This document shows positions 36,838 through 44,727 of a stretch of DNA of 64,000 nucleotides, piece after piece; positions within the stretch are counted from its first letter, which is position 1; every line of letters begins with the position of its first letter. Under the pieces are notes generated by a model, which saw only the letters and a list, made by a program, of their open reading frames with translations, did not search any database and was not told the origin of the DNA. The translations under genes and the position numbers were made by a program. This stretch comes from Mycolicibacterium stellerae (GTDB lineage Bacteria; Actinomycetota; Actinomycetes; Mycobacteriales; Mycobacteriaceae). Location of the stretch: positions 157,299-221,298 of the forward strand of contig NZ_RARC01000008.1 of the NCBI RefSeq assembly GCF_003719305.1, given 5' to 3'.

Positions 36838-37410
36838 AGCAAACGATCTCCCTTGCGAATCCCGTTGTTGTTGGCCGCAATCGGGCGCACGGGCGCCGAT
36901 GTTTCGAAACGGCTGGGCTCCTACGGAGTAATCTCCATGTTCGACGTCGTGCCCGGCCGGCGCGACTCCCCGCGCGCAGTGATACCAACTATGGGCACCG
37001 TCCTCGGCGAAGGGGAAAGCCCGGCTAGCGAGCGGGTCTGCGCGGCCGTGGGCGCCCCACGGGCGGCGACATATCACTTCACGTACACCGCCAAGCGCCC
37101 TGACGTAATATTGCCATTGTCTGGCGGGGCGCCTGTCTCAACGTGATCGAGAAGCTGCCCGAGCGGCTGCGCCACTTGCACGTCCACCAGGGCCACATGG
37201 TGGAGATGAGCGACGCCGACCTAGAAGCCTGGCACGCCGGCGGCCAATTCTTCGTTCCGTCGGCCACCCTGACCGGGTCCGCCGACACGGTCAGAAAGTG
37301 GGTGACCGAAATGGCCCAAGCCGGTGCCACCGAGATCATGATCGAACCCTCGGGACCTCATATTCCCCGGGAACTGGACACGTTTCTCTCGGCTGTCTAC
37401 GGGGGTGGCA
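36838..37410 (+). pseudogene. LLM/F420-dependent oxidoreductase, C-terminal half with frameshift
   Basis: The first frame reads RIPLLLAAIGRTGADVSKRL, then GTVLGEGESPASERVCAAVG and TYHFTYT. A second frame beginning near 37125 reads WRGACLNVIEKLPERLRHLH, then HQGHMVEMSDADLEAW, and ends GATEIMIEPSGPHIPRELDTF. Together these match the second half of luciferase-like F420-dependent enzymes. The N-terminal barrel half with the cofactor site is missing, so it is dead. Confidence 0.8.
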
Positions 37411-37516
37411 TCGCGGACGTAACTCGCTGCATGAGCTCGAGCGCAGCCATCCTGACGATGATGCGTCGCTGCCGCCGTTGTGGCGACAGCAGTGGTCGTC
37501 ATGTACGAAGGTCTCC

Positions 37517-38200
37517 ATGACTACGGGCTCCGGAGCGCGGAACATCGTTCTAGTGCACGGCGCCTTCGTGGACGGATCGAGCTGGCGGGCGGTGTATGAC
37601 CTGCTCACCGGGGACGGTTATCACGTCGCCGTCGTGCAGAATCCCACCCTGTCGCTGTCGGGCGACGTGGCGGCGACACGGCAGGTCATCGACGCGCAAG
37701 ACGGTCGGGTCGTGCTCGTTGGGCATTCGTACGGCGGCGCGGTCATCACGGAGGCCGGCGTCCACGACAAGGTAGCGGCCTTGGTCTACATCGCGGCATT
37801 CGCGCCCGACGAGGGTGAGTCGGTGCGAGCGCTCGGGGGGGATCCCGACGCGCCGGGATCACCGATCGTCCCAGTGTCGGAAGGGTTTTGGTGCCAAGAC
37901 CGGGCGAAGTTCCACGACTCGTTCGGTGCTGACCTGCCCGCTGCAGACGCCGTATTCATGGCCGACTCCCAGGTCCCGTGGGGGGCTGACGCCATGGCGG
38001 GGCGGGTCACCCATCCAGCCTGGCGCGGCAAGCCAACCTGGTACCTTATCGCGACCGAGGATCGCATGATCCCGTCGTCCGCCCAGCGCGCCATGGCGCA
38101 GCGGGCCAGCGCCACCACGGTCGAGGTGGCCGCCAGCCACGCCGTCTACATGTCACAACCGCGCGCCGTTGCCGCCCTCATTCGGCGAGCCTGCGGTTAG
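37517..38200 (+). CDS. Alpha/beta-hydrolase (salicylate-esterase type)
   Basis: 227 aa from MTTGSGARNIVLVHGAF, with GAAGG 7 nt before the ATG. Oxyanion loop VHGAFVDGSSW; nucleophile Ser71 in VGHSYGG; an acidic residue in IATEDRMIPSSAQ; His in ASHAVYMSQP. Compact length without a large lid is typical of the plant-esterase-like bacterial group acting on small esters. Starts just after the broken LLM gene. It looks complete. Substrate unknown. Confidence 0.9.
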   Translation: MTTGSGARNIVLVHGAFVDGSSWRAVYDLLTGDGYHVAVVQNPTLSLSGDVAATRQVIDAQDGRVVLVGHSYGGAVITEAGVHDKVAALVYIAAFAPDEGESVRALGGDPDAPGSPIVPVSEGFWCQDRAKFHDSFGADLPAADAVFMADSQVPWGADAMAGRVTHPAWRGKPTWYLIATEDRMIPSSAQRAMAQRASATTVEVAASHAVYMSQPRAVAALIRRACG

Positions 38201-38209
38201 ATAGCGTTT

Positions 38210-38581
38210 TCACCGGACGTCCGAGGATTCACGGTAGGCGAAATCGATTTCGCCGCAACGTAACCCAGATGCGACAGCGATGATCGGCCACGTCGACGTT
38301 GGCGCCACGGCGGCGACCTCGGCTGCCGAACTGGTCTCCTGGTCGGTGAATGAAACTGCCGCGGCGGCCAGTTTGGCCGATGTGGCTTCCAGGCGTGCGA
38401 CCATCGCCGCACCGGCCGCTGCTACGTCGGCGTGCACCGCCTGAACCGCTACCGCCGTGGCTTGCCCGGACGGCATCGATAGATCCGGAGAGGCGCTGAC
38501 CCCGGCCACGTCAACTGCCAGCGATTGACAGTGAGCGGCCAGCGTATCCATTCCGCCCGCGTCGACCTGAACCGAAGCCAT
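38210..38581 (-). CDS. EspC-like (DUF2580) type VII secretion-associated protein
   Basis: 123 aa. MASVQVDAGGMDTLAAHCQS, then AVAVQAVHADVAAAGAAMVARLEATSAKL: two Ala-rich helices joined by a short turn, the look of mycobacterial ESX-1-associated EspC-type proteins. The classical YxxxD/E export signal is not present in register (a YRESSD lies near the C-terminus, one residue off). No other ESX gene is nearby, so it is an orphan. It has a consensus -10 directly upstream and is divergent from 38701. Confidence 0.72.
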   Translation of the reverse strand: MASVQVDAGGMDTLAAHCQSLAVDVAGVSASPDLSMPSGQATAVAVQAVHADVAAAGAAMVARLEATSAKLAAAAVSFTDQETSSAAEVAAVAPTSTWPIIAVASGLRCGEIDFAYRESSDVR

Positions 38582-38587
38582 AGGAGA

Positions 38588-38593
38588 ATTATA
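38588..38593 (-). promoter_or_regulatory. Consensus -10 TATAAT, leaderless
   Basis: On the minus strand TATAAT is followed by TCTCCT and then the ATG at 38581, six bases apart. This is a perfect -10 hexamer placed so that transcription would begin at the start codon. Confidence 0.65.
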
Positions 38594-38688
38594 TGGGCGT
38601 CGAATTTGCGTTGAGAGCGCGAAATATCGAGCGGCTCCGCGCTCAGCGCAGTCTCAAACGGGGGACCTGAGCATGCGCCCATCACGCT

Positions 38689-38694
38689 TAGGAT
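38689..38694 (+). promoter_or_regulatory. -10 TAGGAT, leaderless
   Basis: TAGGAT is followed by six bases and the GTG at 38701. The spacing fits leaderless mycobacterial transcripts, and it supports the GTG as the real start. Confidence 0.5.
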
Positions 38695-38700
38695 AAGCGT

Positions 38701-39105
38701 GTGGACGACGCAGTGTGGGAGGCCAGCACACCCCGAGAAAAGGTTCTGGTATCCGCCCTTGACGACTGGGTGGACCTCGGTCAGATCCACTCGTATGTCG
38801 AACGAGCGAACCCCGGCGCTTCGCTGGCCGACATCCAGGCCGAGACGTTGGACCTGGTTCGCACGTTGGCAGATGAGGGCCTGTTTCTCATCGGTGACCT
38901 GACCGGGGACGGCGGCCGCTTCGTCGCATGGGACACATCTACGGAGGCCTCGCTGCAACGGATTCGCGGCGAGTACGTCGAGCGGTACGACGACAAGGAC
39001 AGGTGGCCGTGGTACTCCTGGCTGGACCTCACCGCCGAAGGGGACCGCGTTGCGCACGGGGTCGAGGCGAAGCTGAATCAGGCCACTGAAACCAGCACGG
39101 GCTGA
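38701..39105 (+). CDS. Conserved-looking hypothetical protein with winged-helix character
   Basis: 134 aa from GTG. The region EKVLVSALDDWVDLGQIHSY through ADIQAETLDLVRTLADEGLF has the helix pattern of a small winged-helix domain, followed by LIGDLTGDGGRFVAWDTSTE and a Trp-rich stretch (DKDRWPWYSWLDLTAEGD). No signal peptide or membrane segment. The 3' end overlaps the convergent msrA gene by 28 nt. Function not recognised. Confidence 0.75.
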   Translation: MDDAVWEASTPREKVLVSALDDWVDLGQIHSYVERANPGASLADIQAETLDLVRTLADEGLFLIGDLTGDGGRFVAWDTSTEASLQRIRGEYVERYDDKDRWPWYSWLDLTAEGDRVAHGVEAKLNQATETSTG

Positions 39106-39791
39106 TCGCGATACCGCAGCGGAAACAAGCGCGCCAGATCGGCGACCTTGGGCATGTCGTTCATCGCGATGTACGCCGATGTCGGATGCAAGTCCAGGTA
39201 GTTCTGGTGGTACCCCTCGGCGGGGAAGAACCCGGTGTTCGGCTCGACCCTCGTGACGATCGGCGCGGGAAAGACGCCCGCCTGCGACAGCGCAGCGATA
39301 TAGGCCTGCGCGACACGCTGTTGGTCGGCGTTCTGGGTGAAGATCGCCGACCTGTACTGGCTGCCCACGTCGGGCCCCTGACGGTTGAGTTGAGTCGGGT
39401 CGGTCACGACAGAGAAGTAGATCTGCAGGAGTCGGCCGTACGTCACCTGGGTGGGGTCGTAGGTGATCCGCACCGCCTCGGCGTGACCGGTCGAACCGGT
39501 GCCGACGGTCTCGTAGTGTGCGGTCTCCGCAGCGCCTCCCGCGTAGCCGGATTCCGCCTGCGTCACGCCTCTGACATGTTGGAACACTCCCTGCACACCC
39601 CAGAAGCAGCCGCCTGCCAAAACGGCGGTCTCAGTGCCTGCGGCAGGCGCCTGCTCGTCGACGGCTGGCGCCGGGACCGCGAACGACTCCGCCGCGCCTG
39701 CTGGATGTACATCGAGCAACGCCACCGCGGCGATACCGACCAATCCGAGAACGGTCGCCAGGGTGAATTGGGTGCGTGACCTGTGTGGCAT
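39078..39791 (-). CDS. msrA: Exported peptide methionine sulfoxide reductase A
   Basis: 237 aa from MPHRSRTQFTLATVLG. Signal-peptide-like segment (LATVLGLVGIAAVALL, then HPAGAAES), then the MsrA domain with Cys62 in LAGGCFWGVQ, ESGYAGGAAETAHYE, GSTGHAEAVRITYDP, SQYRSAIF and FFPAEGYHQNYL. MsrA reduces methionine-S-sulfoxide in proteins. The N-terminal signal sets this apart from the ordinary cytoplasmic enzyme and suggests envelope protein repair. No resolving cysteines follow near the C-terminus, so recycling may need an external thiol. Confidence 0.93.
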   Translation of the reverse strand: MPHRSRTQFTLATVLGLVGIAAVALLDVHPAGAAESFAVPAPAVDEQAPAAGTETAVLAGGCFWGVQGVFQHVRGVTQAESGYAGGAAETAHYETVGTGSTGHAEAVRITYDPTQVTYGRLLQIYFSVVTDPTQLNRQGPDVGSQYRSAIFTQNADQQRVAQAYIAALSQAGVFPAPIVTRVEPNTGFFPAEGYHQNYLDLHPTSAYIAMNDMPKVADLARLFPLRYRDQPVLVSVA

Positions 39792-39868
39792 GGCTCCAGT
39801 GTCCAGGCGAATCACGCATTGAGGCTCGCGTGGGCAACGACGTTCTTTTTCCGTAAGACCGATTGTTC

Positions 39869-40870
39869 TCAGCTTCGGGACGACGTATCGCTCTGGTCCA
39901 CCAGGACCGCGCCATCGGGTTGGTCGCCGAGTGTCTGCAGCGCGATATCGGAGCCGTCGACGGTCGTCCGGATGATCTGCGCCAACTGGGCAGGCGCATC
40001 GCACTGCACGTAGTGGTCGGCGGTCGGCACCACCCAGTAGCGGTTTTGGCCCGGCTTGTCTTTCAGGTACGTCTGCCACACATGGTTGGGGACGCGCAGC
40101 GGCGCGACGTTGTCGTGCACACCCCACACCAGCGACAGGTCGACTTCACACCTGGAAAGGGCCTCGAGCCAACGGGTTTCATTATCTGCGCGCTCGTGCA
40201 GGTATCGGATCGTGTCCGGCAGGACACGGATTCCGTCGTTGTGCGCGAAACACTTCGCCAGCGCTGCGATCTCCGGATCCTGCAGGGCCCGCCGCGGCAT
40301 GAACGTGCTCGCTCCCAGGCCCGCGGCCAACAGCTCCGGCGTCGTCGCCGCCGCCGTGGCGCGACCGGTCGCGTCGTCGAGAAGTGCGGTCTGGAACGCG
40401 GTGAGGTTGGCGAGCGGTAGGTAGATGTTGGCATTCGTCATGACGACGCCTGCAGGCACCGCGCCCCGACGCCGCGCAATGAGCATCTCCAGACCGATCA
40501 TCCCGACGCTGCTGCCGCGATCGTGGGTCACCATCCAGTAGTCGGTCAGATTCCACACTTCGGTGATGGCGTGGACGAGCAGCCGCGCATCGTCGTAGAG
40601 CGAATAGACATAGGGCGGCTGCGGCTTGTCGGACAGCCCGTAGCCGGGGAAGTCCAGGACGAAAATGTCGAACTCGGCGCCTAGTTCCCGCGCCAATGCG
40701 TAGAAGTCGATGCTGGACGTGGGAAAGCCATGTACGCACACCAGAGCCGGTGCGCCGGGTGTGCCTGCGCGCCGGACGAACACGGTGACGTCGGCGCCGT
40801 CATTGGCTTCGGTTGTCGACCGCCACTCCATTGTCGTCGCGCCGTTGCGCCAGTCCGCAAAGATGTCCAC
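39869..40870 (-). CDS. Haloalkane-dehalogenase/epoxide-hydrolase-like alpha/beta hydrolase
   Basis: 333 aa from GTG with AAAGG upstream. Oxyanion motif HGFPTSS at 47-53; the nucleophile elbow is THDRGS with Asp117 instead of Ser, as in haloalkane dehalogenases and epoxide hydrolases; the base His lies in PTADHYVQCDAP. A lid region spans about 140-240. The Trp next to the nucleophile that defines many dehalogenases (HDWG) is Arg here (HDRG), so epoxide or another substrate is possible. Single gene, 77 nt from msrA. Confidence 0.88.
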   Translation of the reverse strand: MDIFADWRNGATTMEWRSTTEANDGADVTVFVRRAGTPGAPALVCVHGFPTSSIDFYALARELGAEFDIFVLDFPGYGLSDKPQPPYVYSLYDDARLLVHAITEVWNLTDYWMVTHDRGSSVGMIGLEMLIARRRGAVPAGVVMTNANIYLPLANLTAFQTALLDDATGRATAAATTPELLAAGLGASTFMPRRALQDPEIAALAKCFAHNDGIRVLPDTIRYLHERADNETRWLEALSRCEVDLSLVWGVHDNVAPLRVPNHVWQTYLKDKPGQNRYWVVPTADHYVQCDAPAQLAQIIRTTVDGSDIALQTLGDQPDGAVLVDQSDTSSRS

Positions 40871-41029
40871 GATGCCGCCTTTCGACGGTGGTTCGTCGCG
40901 CCCCGAGTGACGCCCGTCACAGCAAACAGTACCGTCCCGCGGTGTGTAGCCAAGATCACCTCGCGAAAGTTGATTAACTTAGAATTAACAAGGAGGATCA
41001 AGGCGTTCTACTTAACGGGTAATCCGCCC

Positions 41030-41077
41030 ATGTGGATCGCTACAGCAAACACACCCCGCGATCCGGGGTGGCAATAA
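41030..41077 (+). other. Possible 15-codon leader peptide with two Trp codons and hairpin
   Basis: ATG followed by WIATANTPRDPGWQ and TAA, ending 12 nt before the 47-residue gene. A stem CACCCCG/CGGGGTG (41052-41058 with 41064-41070) lies inside it. Upstream, AAGGAGG at 40990 has no start codon at the right distance. The sequence is AT-rich compared with surroundings (TTGATTAACTTAGAATTAAC at 40969). Attenuation is a guess. Confidence 0.3.
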
Positions 41078-41089
41078 GGAGTTGAGGAA

Positions 41090-41233
41090 ATGTCTTTCGC
41101 GCAGTTCCGCGCAGATGTGAAGCGCGCCCGCAGTCGGCGGCGTATCTATGCACGGATCAACGCACTGCCCGATTCGACTGTTCGTGAGGAACTGCTGGCC
41201 ATCGCCCAGCGGCACGAATTCAGCGAGCGCTGA
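41090..41233 (+). CDS. 47-residue basic small protein
   Basis: MSFAQFRADVKRARSRRRIY followed by ARINALPDSTVREELLAIAQ and RHEFSER. AAGGAGTTGAGGAA precedes the ATG, a strong ribosome site. The protein is helical with an Arg-rich patch (KRARSRRR) that could bind nucleic acid. A terminator hairpin lies 26 nt after the stop, so this is a separate transcription unit. Family not recognised, but all expression signals are present. Confidence 0.75.
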   Translation: MSFAQFRADVKRARSRRRIYARINALPDSTVREELLAIAQRHEFSER

Positions 41234-41258
41234 CGCGGCAGCCAAAAGCAGCCCGTCC

Positions 41259-41293
41259 AAGCGGCCCTCGGAGATTCTTCCGGGGGCCGCTTT
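41259..41293 (+). terminator. Intrinsic terminator after the small protein
   Basis: AAGCGGCCCTCGGA, loop, then TCCGGGGGCCGCTTT; one bulge and one mismatch. The design is like the tRNA terminator at 11269. Confidence 0.75.
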
Positions 41294-41359
41294 CGTGTCG
41301 GCCACGGCTCTGAGCGAAAGCCGAGGCCCTCGAGCCGATCATCGAGCAGAATCTCGTCC

Positions 41360-42676
41360 GTGAAAACCGCGCCGTTCATCAAGACCGCGCTTCCCGGGCC
41401 GCTTGCCACCGAAGTGCTCGCCCGCGACGAAGCCGTCACCAGTCCATCGCTGCCCCGTGCGTACCCACTCGTTCCCCAGCGCGGCCGCGGCGCCAGCGTC
41501 GAAGACGTCGACGGCAACGTATTTCTCGACTTCAACGCCGGCATCGCGGTGAGCTCGACCGGCCACGCCCACCCGACGGTCGTTGAAGCAATCCGGCGGC
41601 AGGCCGGTGAGATCCTGCACTACTCGGCGTCGGACTTCTATCTGCCCATCTACTCCGAGATGTGTGCGGCGCTGCGCGACGTGGCCCCGATATCGGGCCC
41701 GACGCGCGTGTATCTGTCCAATTCGGGTGCCGAGGCGGTGGAAGCCGCGCTCAAGCTGGCCCGCTACGCCACCAAACGTGCCTACGTCGTCAGCTTTTAC
41801 GGCGCCTTCCATGGCCGGACGATGGGCGCACTCAGCCTGACGGATTCGAAGGCCAAGTATCACAAGGGATTTGGACCGCTTCTCCCCGGTGTGCTGCATG
41901 CTCCCTATGCGGACCCGCGGCGCAGGGCATCCGGTGACCGCGACACCGCGACCGTCGATTTCCTACGCGACGTCCTGTTCCGCTACGAGGTCGACCCGAC
42001 AGAGGTTGCCGCGATATTCGTCGAGCCCATTCAGGGCGAGGGCGGCATCATCGTCCCGGCCGACGGCTGGATGGAGGACCTTCGCGAACTGTGCGACGAA
42101 TTCGGCATCCTGTTGGTCGCCGATGAGGTTCAGTCCGGCATCGGCAGGACGGGCAAAATGTGGGCGATCGAGCACACCTCGGTCGAGCCGGACATCGTCA
42201 CCAGCGCCAAGGGTCTGGCTTCGGGCCTTCCGCTTGGCGCCGTCATCGCCCGCGACGAGATCATGACCGCTTGGAGTGCAGGCGCGCACGGTTCCACATA
42301 CGGCGGCAGTCCCGTGCCGTGCGCGGCCGGCCTTGCGACCCTTGAGGTCATCAGGTCGCAGAACCTGCTCGAGAACTCCACCGAACTCGGCACCTACCTC
42401 CTGGAAGGCCTGCGCAAGCTCCAGGCCGACCAGCCTGAGGTCATGCGGGACGTCCGCGGAGTCGGCCTCTTCATCGGTGTCGAGTTTCCCGACGGCCAGG
42501 TCGCCAACGCGATCCAGAACCGCTGCTTCCAGAAGGGCCTGCTCGTCCTGGAGGCAGGCGAGAACGTCGTTCGAATGACACCGCCGCTCGTCCTTTCGGC
42601 CGAGGAGGCGCAAAGCGGTCTGCGGCTGTTCAGCGAGGCCGTCTGCGAGATCAGCGAGGGCGAATTTTCCCGATGA
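41360..42676 (+). CDS. Class III aminotransferase (4-aminobutyrate aminotransferase-like)
   Basis: 438 aa from GTG. PLP-binding Lys284 in IVTSAKGLASGLPLGAVI; LLVADEVQSGIGRTGKMWAI, AEAVEAALKLARYATKR, GAFHGRTMGALSLT and FVEPIQGEGGI are all present. Class III enzymes transfer an omega-amino group, typically from 4-aminobutyrate, ornithine or similar amines, to 2-oxoglutarate. No succinate-semialdehyde dehydrogenase gene lies next to it, so the exact amine is not set by context. Convergent with the STAS gene 40 bp away. Confidence 0.92.
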   Translation: MKTAPFIKTALPGPLATEVLARDEAVTSPSLPRAYPLVPQRGRGASVEDVDGNVFLDFNAGIAVSSTGHAHPTVVEAIRRQAGEILHYSASDFYLPIYSEMCAALRDVAPISGPTRVYLSNSGAEAVEAALKLARYATKRAYVVSFYGAFHGRTMGALSLTDSKAKYHKGFGPLLPGVLHAPYADPRRRASGDRDTATVDFLRDVLFRYEVDPTEVAAIFVEPIQGEGGIIVPADGWMEDLRELCDEFGILLVADEVQSGIGRTGKMWAIEHTSVEPDIVTSAKGLASGLPLGAVIARDEIMTAWSAGAHGSTYGGSPVPCAAGLATLEVIRSQNLLENSTELGTYLLEGLRKLQADQPEVMRDVRGVGLFIGVEFPDGQVANAIQNRCFQKGLLVLEAGENVVRMTPPLVLSAEEAQSGLRLFSEAVCEISEGEFSR

Positions 42677-42716
42677 CCGCAGAGGTCTTCCACACGGCAC
42701 CGCGCTCGGACACGTG

Positions 42717-43166
42717 TCAGGCGTCACCCCAGGCCACGGCGTGCCTGCATTTGGCGACGTGGTCCAGTCTGGCAAGCGCCGCTTCGAGGTCGCAAATCAG
42801 AGGGAGCTCACCGTCGGGGTCACAGATCCGCAGGATCCGCTGCACCGGTCGGCTGCCCGCGATCATCCAGTCCACATCGCGCCTGGCGCACTGCACGCTG
42901 GCGTAGTACAGCGCCGTGAAGCCCTGGCTCCCGAAGAAGTCGACGGCTGTCAGATCGAGGATGAGTTGCTTGGAGACGCGGGTGTGTCGCGCTATGAAGC
43001 GGCCGAGCGCCTGGCGGTTGGTGGCGTCGACGTCGCCTCGAACGGTGACGAGCACGCGCCCGTCGGCCAGTTCCTGCGCACTGAAGACCGCTCTGCCGCT
43101 GCGCTGCACCTCGTCGGCTGATGGCATCCGGACGTCGTGCAGCTGAACAGGGCTGGCAGTGGTCAA
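42717..43166 (-). CDS. STAS-domain anti-anti-sigma-like protein, TTG start
   Basis: 149 aa if started at the TTG preceded by GGAAGGAG six bases upstream, by far the best ribosome site; the frame is open for 49 further codons to an ATG at 43313 without such a site. STAS fold: GRVLVTVRGDVDATNRQALG, LILDLTAVDFFGSQGFTALY with Ser80 as the expected phosphorylation site, then DVDWMIAGSRPVQRILRICD. Such proteins bind anti-sigma kinases and free stress sigma factors. No partner kinase is near. The domain has extra residues on both sides. Confidence 0.88.
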   Translation of the reverse strand: MTTASPVQLHDVRMPSADEVQRSGRAVFSAQELADGRVLVTVRGDVDATNRQALGRFIARHTRVSKQLILDLTAVDFFGSQGFTALYYASVQCARRDVDWMIAGSRPVQRILRICDPDGELPLICDLEAALARLDHVAKCRHAVAWGDA

Positions 43167-43443
43167 GGTGAACTCCTTCCACAGCGCACGAAGACGCTCG
43201 AGTGGTTCTCGAACGGCCCTTCGGTCTGAAGGCCGGATAAGCGGCGCCCTCGATCCCCGCGCACCGCGACCGGCTGCAAGCTCAACCGAAATCGAGGCTA
43301 CTACGAATTCCACGATGTGGCGGAAAGTTCAGCAATCTCTCAAGAAGCCGTTGCGTAAGTTGACTTTTGGGATTCATTGTTCTCCGCTGGGACACCCGGT
43401 GGCCATCGATATCGGCGCTGTCGCGACTGAATTCGTCGCGAGG

Positions 43444-43449
43444 TAAGCT
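43444..43449 (+). promoter_or_regulatory. -10 TAAGCT, leaderless
   Basis: TAAGCT, six bases, then the ATG at 43456. No Shine-Dalgarno site is present for that gene. Confidence 0.5.
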
Positions 43450-43455
43450 GCCGCC

Positions 43456-43809
43456 ATGGAACTACTACGGCACGTAGTTGTTTTGCTGCATATCGTCGGC
43501 TTCGCGGTTACGTTCGGCGCGTGGGCGGCCGAAGCCGCGGCGCGTCGGTACCGCACCACCCGCCTGATGGACTACGGCCTGCTGCTCTCGCTTGTCAGCG
43601 GTCTCGCGCTGGCAGCGCCGTGGCCCGCCGGAATCGAACTGAACTATCCCAAGATCGGGGTCAAGCTCGTCATCCTCGTCGTGCTGGGCGGCCTGCTCGG
43701 TATGGGCAACGCGAGACAACGCCGCACGGGGGAGTCCGTGCCGCGTGCGTTGTTTGCCCTGATCGGCATTCTGTCGCTGACCGCAGCGGGTATCGCGGTC
43801 CTGTGGTGA
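43456..43809 (+). CDS. Small integral membrane protein
   Basis: 117 aa with four hydrophobic segments: HVVVLLHIVGFAVTFGAWAA, YGLLLSLVSGLALAA, VKLVILVVLGGLLGMG and ALFALIGILSLTAAGIAVLW. Charged loops RRYRTTR and ARQRRTGES suggest both termini inside or periplasmic as a four-helix bundle. Common in actinobacteria as a hypothetical protein; function unknown. Divergent from the STAS gene and followed at 25 nt by an alpha/beta hydrolase with its own promoter. Confidence 0.85.
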   Translation: MELLRHVVVLLHIVGFAVTFGAWAAEAAARRYRTTRLMDYGLLLSLVSGLALAAPWPAGIELNYPKIGVKLVILVVLGGLLGMGNARQRRTGESVPRALFALIGILSLTAAGIAVLW

Positions 43810-43821
43810 ATTGCCGCACCC

Positions 43822-43827
43822 TACGAT
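43822..43827 (+). promoter_or_regulatory. -10 TACGAT, leaderless
   Basis: TACGAT, seven bases, then the ATG at 43835. The same hexamer is used before 44728. Confidence 0.5.
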
Positions 43828-43834
43828 CTTCAGG

Positions 43835-44707
43835 ATGACCACAGCGCCGCAGCCGTTCGTGACGCAGGCGCCCGGCGGCATCCGCATCGTCTCCGACCGG
43901 CTCGGAGATCCGCAGGCCCCCGCGGTGGTGTTCCTGCATGGCGGTGGTCAGACGAGGCGGTCATGGGCCCGTGCCGCCGCCGCCGTGGCCACCCGAGGCT
44001 GGCAGGCCATCACCGTCGACTTCCGCGGCCACGGCGAATCCGACTGGTCGGCCGAGGGTGATTACCGCGTCGTCACGTTCGCCGAGGACGTGTGCGGGGT
44101 ACTTGCGCAGCTGCCACCGAACCCCGTCCTGGTCGGCGCCTCTCTCGGCGGCTTCACGTCCATGCTGCTCGCCGGTGAGCTGTCGCGCGGCATCGCGAGC
44201 GCCGTCGTGCTGGTCGACATCGTGCCGAGCATGAACCCGTCCGGCGCGGCCCGCATTCACGATTTCATGGCCGAGCGGATGGTTGAGGGCTTCGCCTCAC
44301 TCGGCGAGGTCGCCGACATGATCGCCGAATACAACCCGCATCGGCCTCGGCCCAGCGACCTGAATGGCTTGCGCGCCAACCTTCGTCGTCGCGGCGACCG
44401 CTGGTATTGGCACTGGGATCCGCAGTTCATCGACGGCACCGCCGCTAATCCGCCGTTCGAGGTGACCGACCCCGACCGCATGCACGCGGCCGTTGAGGCG
44501 ATCCTCGCCGACGACGTGCCGATGATGCTGGTGCGCGGCCAGGTCAGCGACCTCGTCAGCGAGGACCGTGCCGAGGAGTTCCTCGCCCGCTTCCCCCAGG
44601 TCGAGTTCGTCGACGTGCAGGGGGCCGGACACATGGTGGCCGGTGATCGCAACGATCTGTTCGCCGAGGCCGTCGTCGACTTCCTCAACCGGCACGCCAC
44701 ACGCTAG
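43835..44707 (+). CDS. Alpha/beta hydrolase (esterase/peroxidase-like)
   Basis: 290 aa. FLHGGGQTRRSWARAA oxyanion region, VDFRGHGESDWS, nucleophile Ser in VGASLGGFTSML, acid in VRGQVSDLVSED and His in GAGHMVAGDRND. Family includes non-heme peroxidases, esterases and epoxide hydrolases; nothing in context selects among them. The lid insert is short. Followed after 20 nt by the epimerase gene. Confidence 0.9.
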   Translation: MTTAPQPFVTQAPGGIRIVSDRLGDPQAPAVVFLHGGGQTRRSWARAAAAVATRGWQAITVDFRGHGESDWSAEGDYRVVTFAEDVCGVLAQLPPNPVLVGASLGGFTSMLLAGELSRGIASAVVLVDIVPSMNPSGAARIHDFMAERMVEGFASLGEVADMIAEYNPHRPRPSDLNGLRANLRRRGDRWYWHWDPQFIDGTAANPPFEVTDPDRMHAAVEAILADDVPMMLVRGQVSDLVSEDRAEEFLARFPQVEFVDVQGAGHMVAGDRNDLFAEAVVDFLNRHATR

Positions 44708-44715
44708 CCATTCCC

Positions 44716-44721
44716 TACGAT
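44716..44721 (+). promoter_or_regulatory. -10 TACGAT, leaderless
   Basis: TACGAT, six bases, then the ATG at 44728, which has no ribosome site. Confidence 0.5.
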
Positions 44722-44727
44722 CAGCGC

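Noticed and set aside
36628..37146. 172-codon frame starting MNHEAARRL
   Set aside because: Only its second half has meaning, as the first frame of a broken LLM enzyme; the start is inside the preceding gene.
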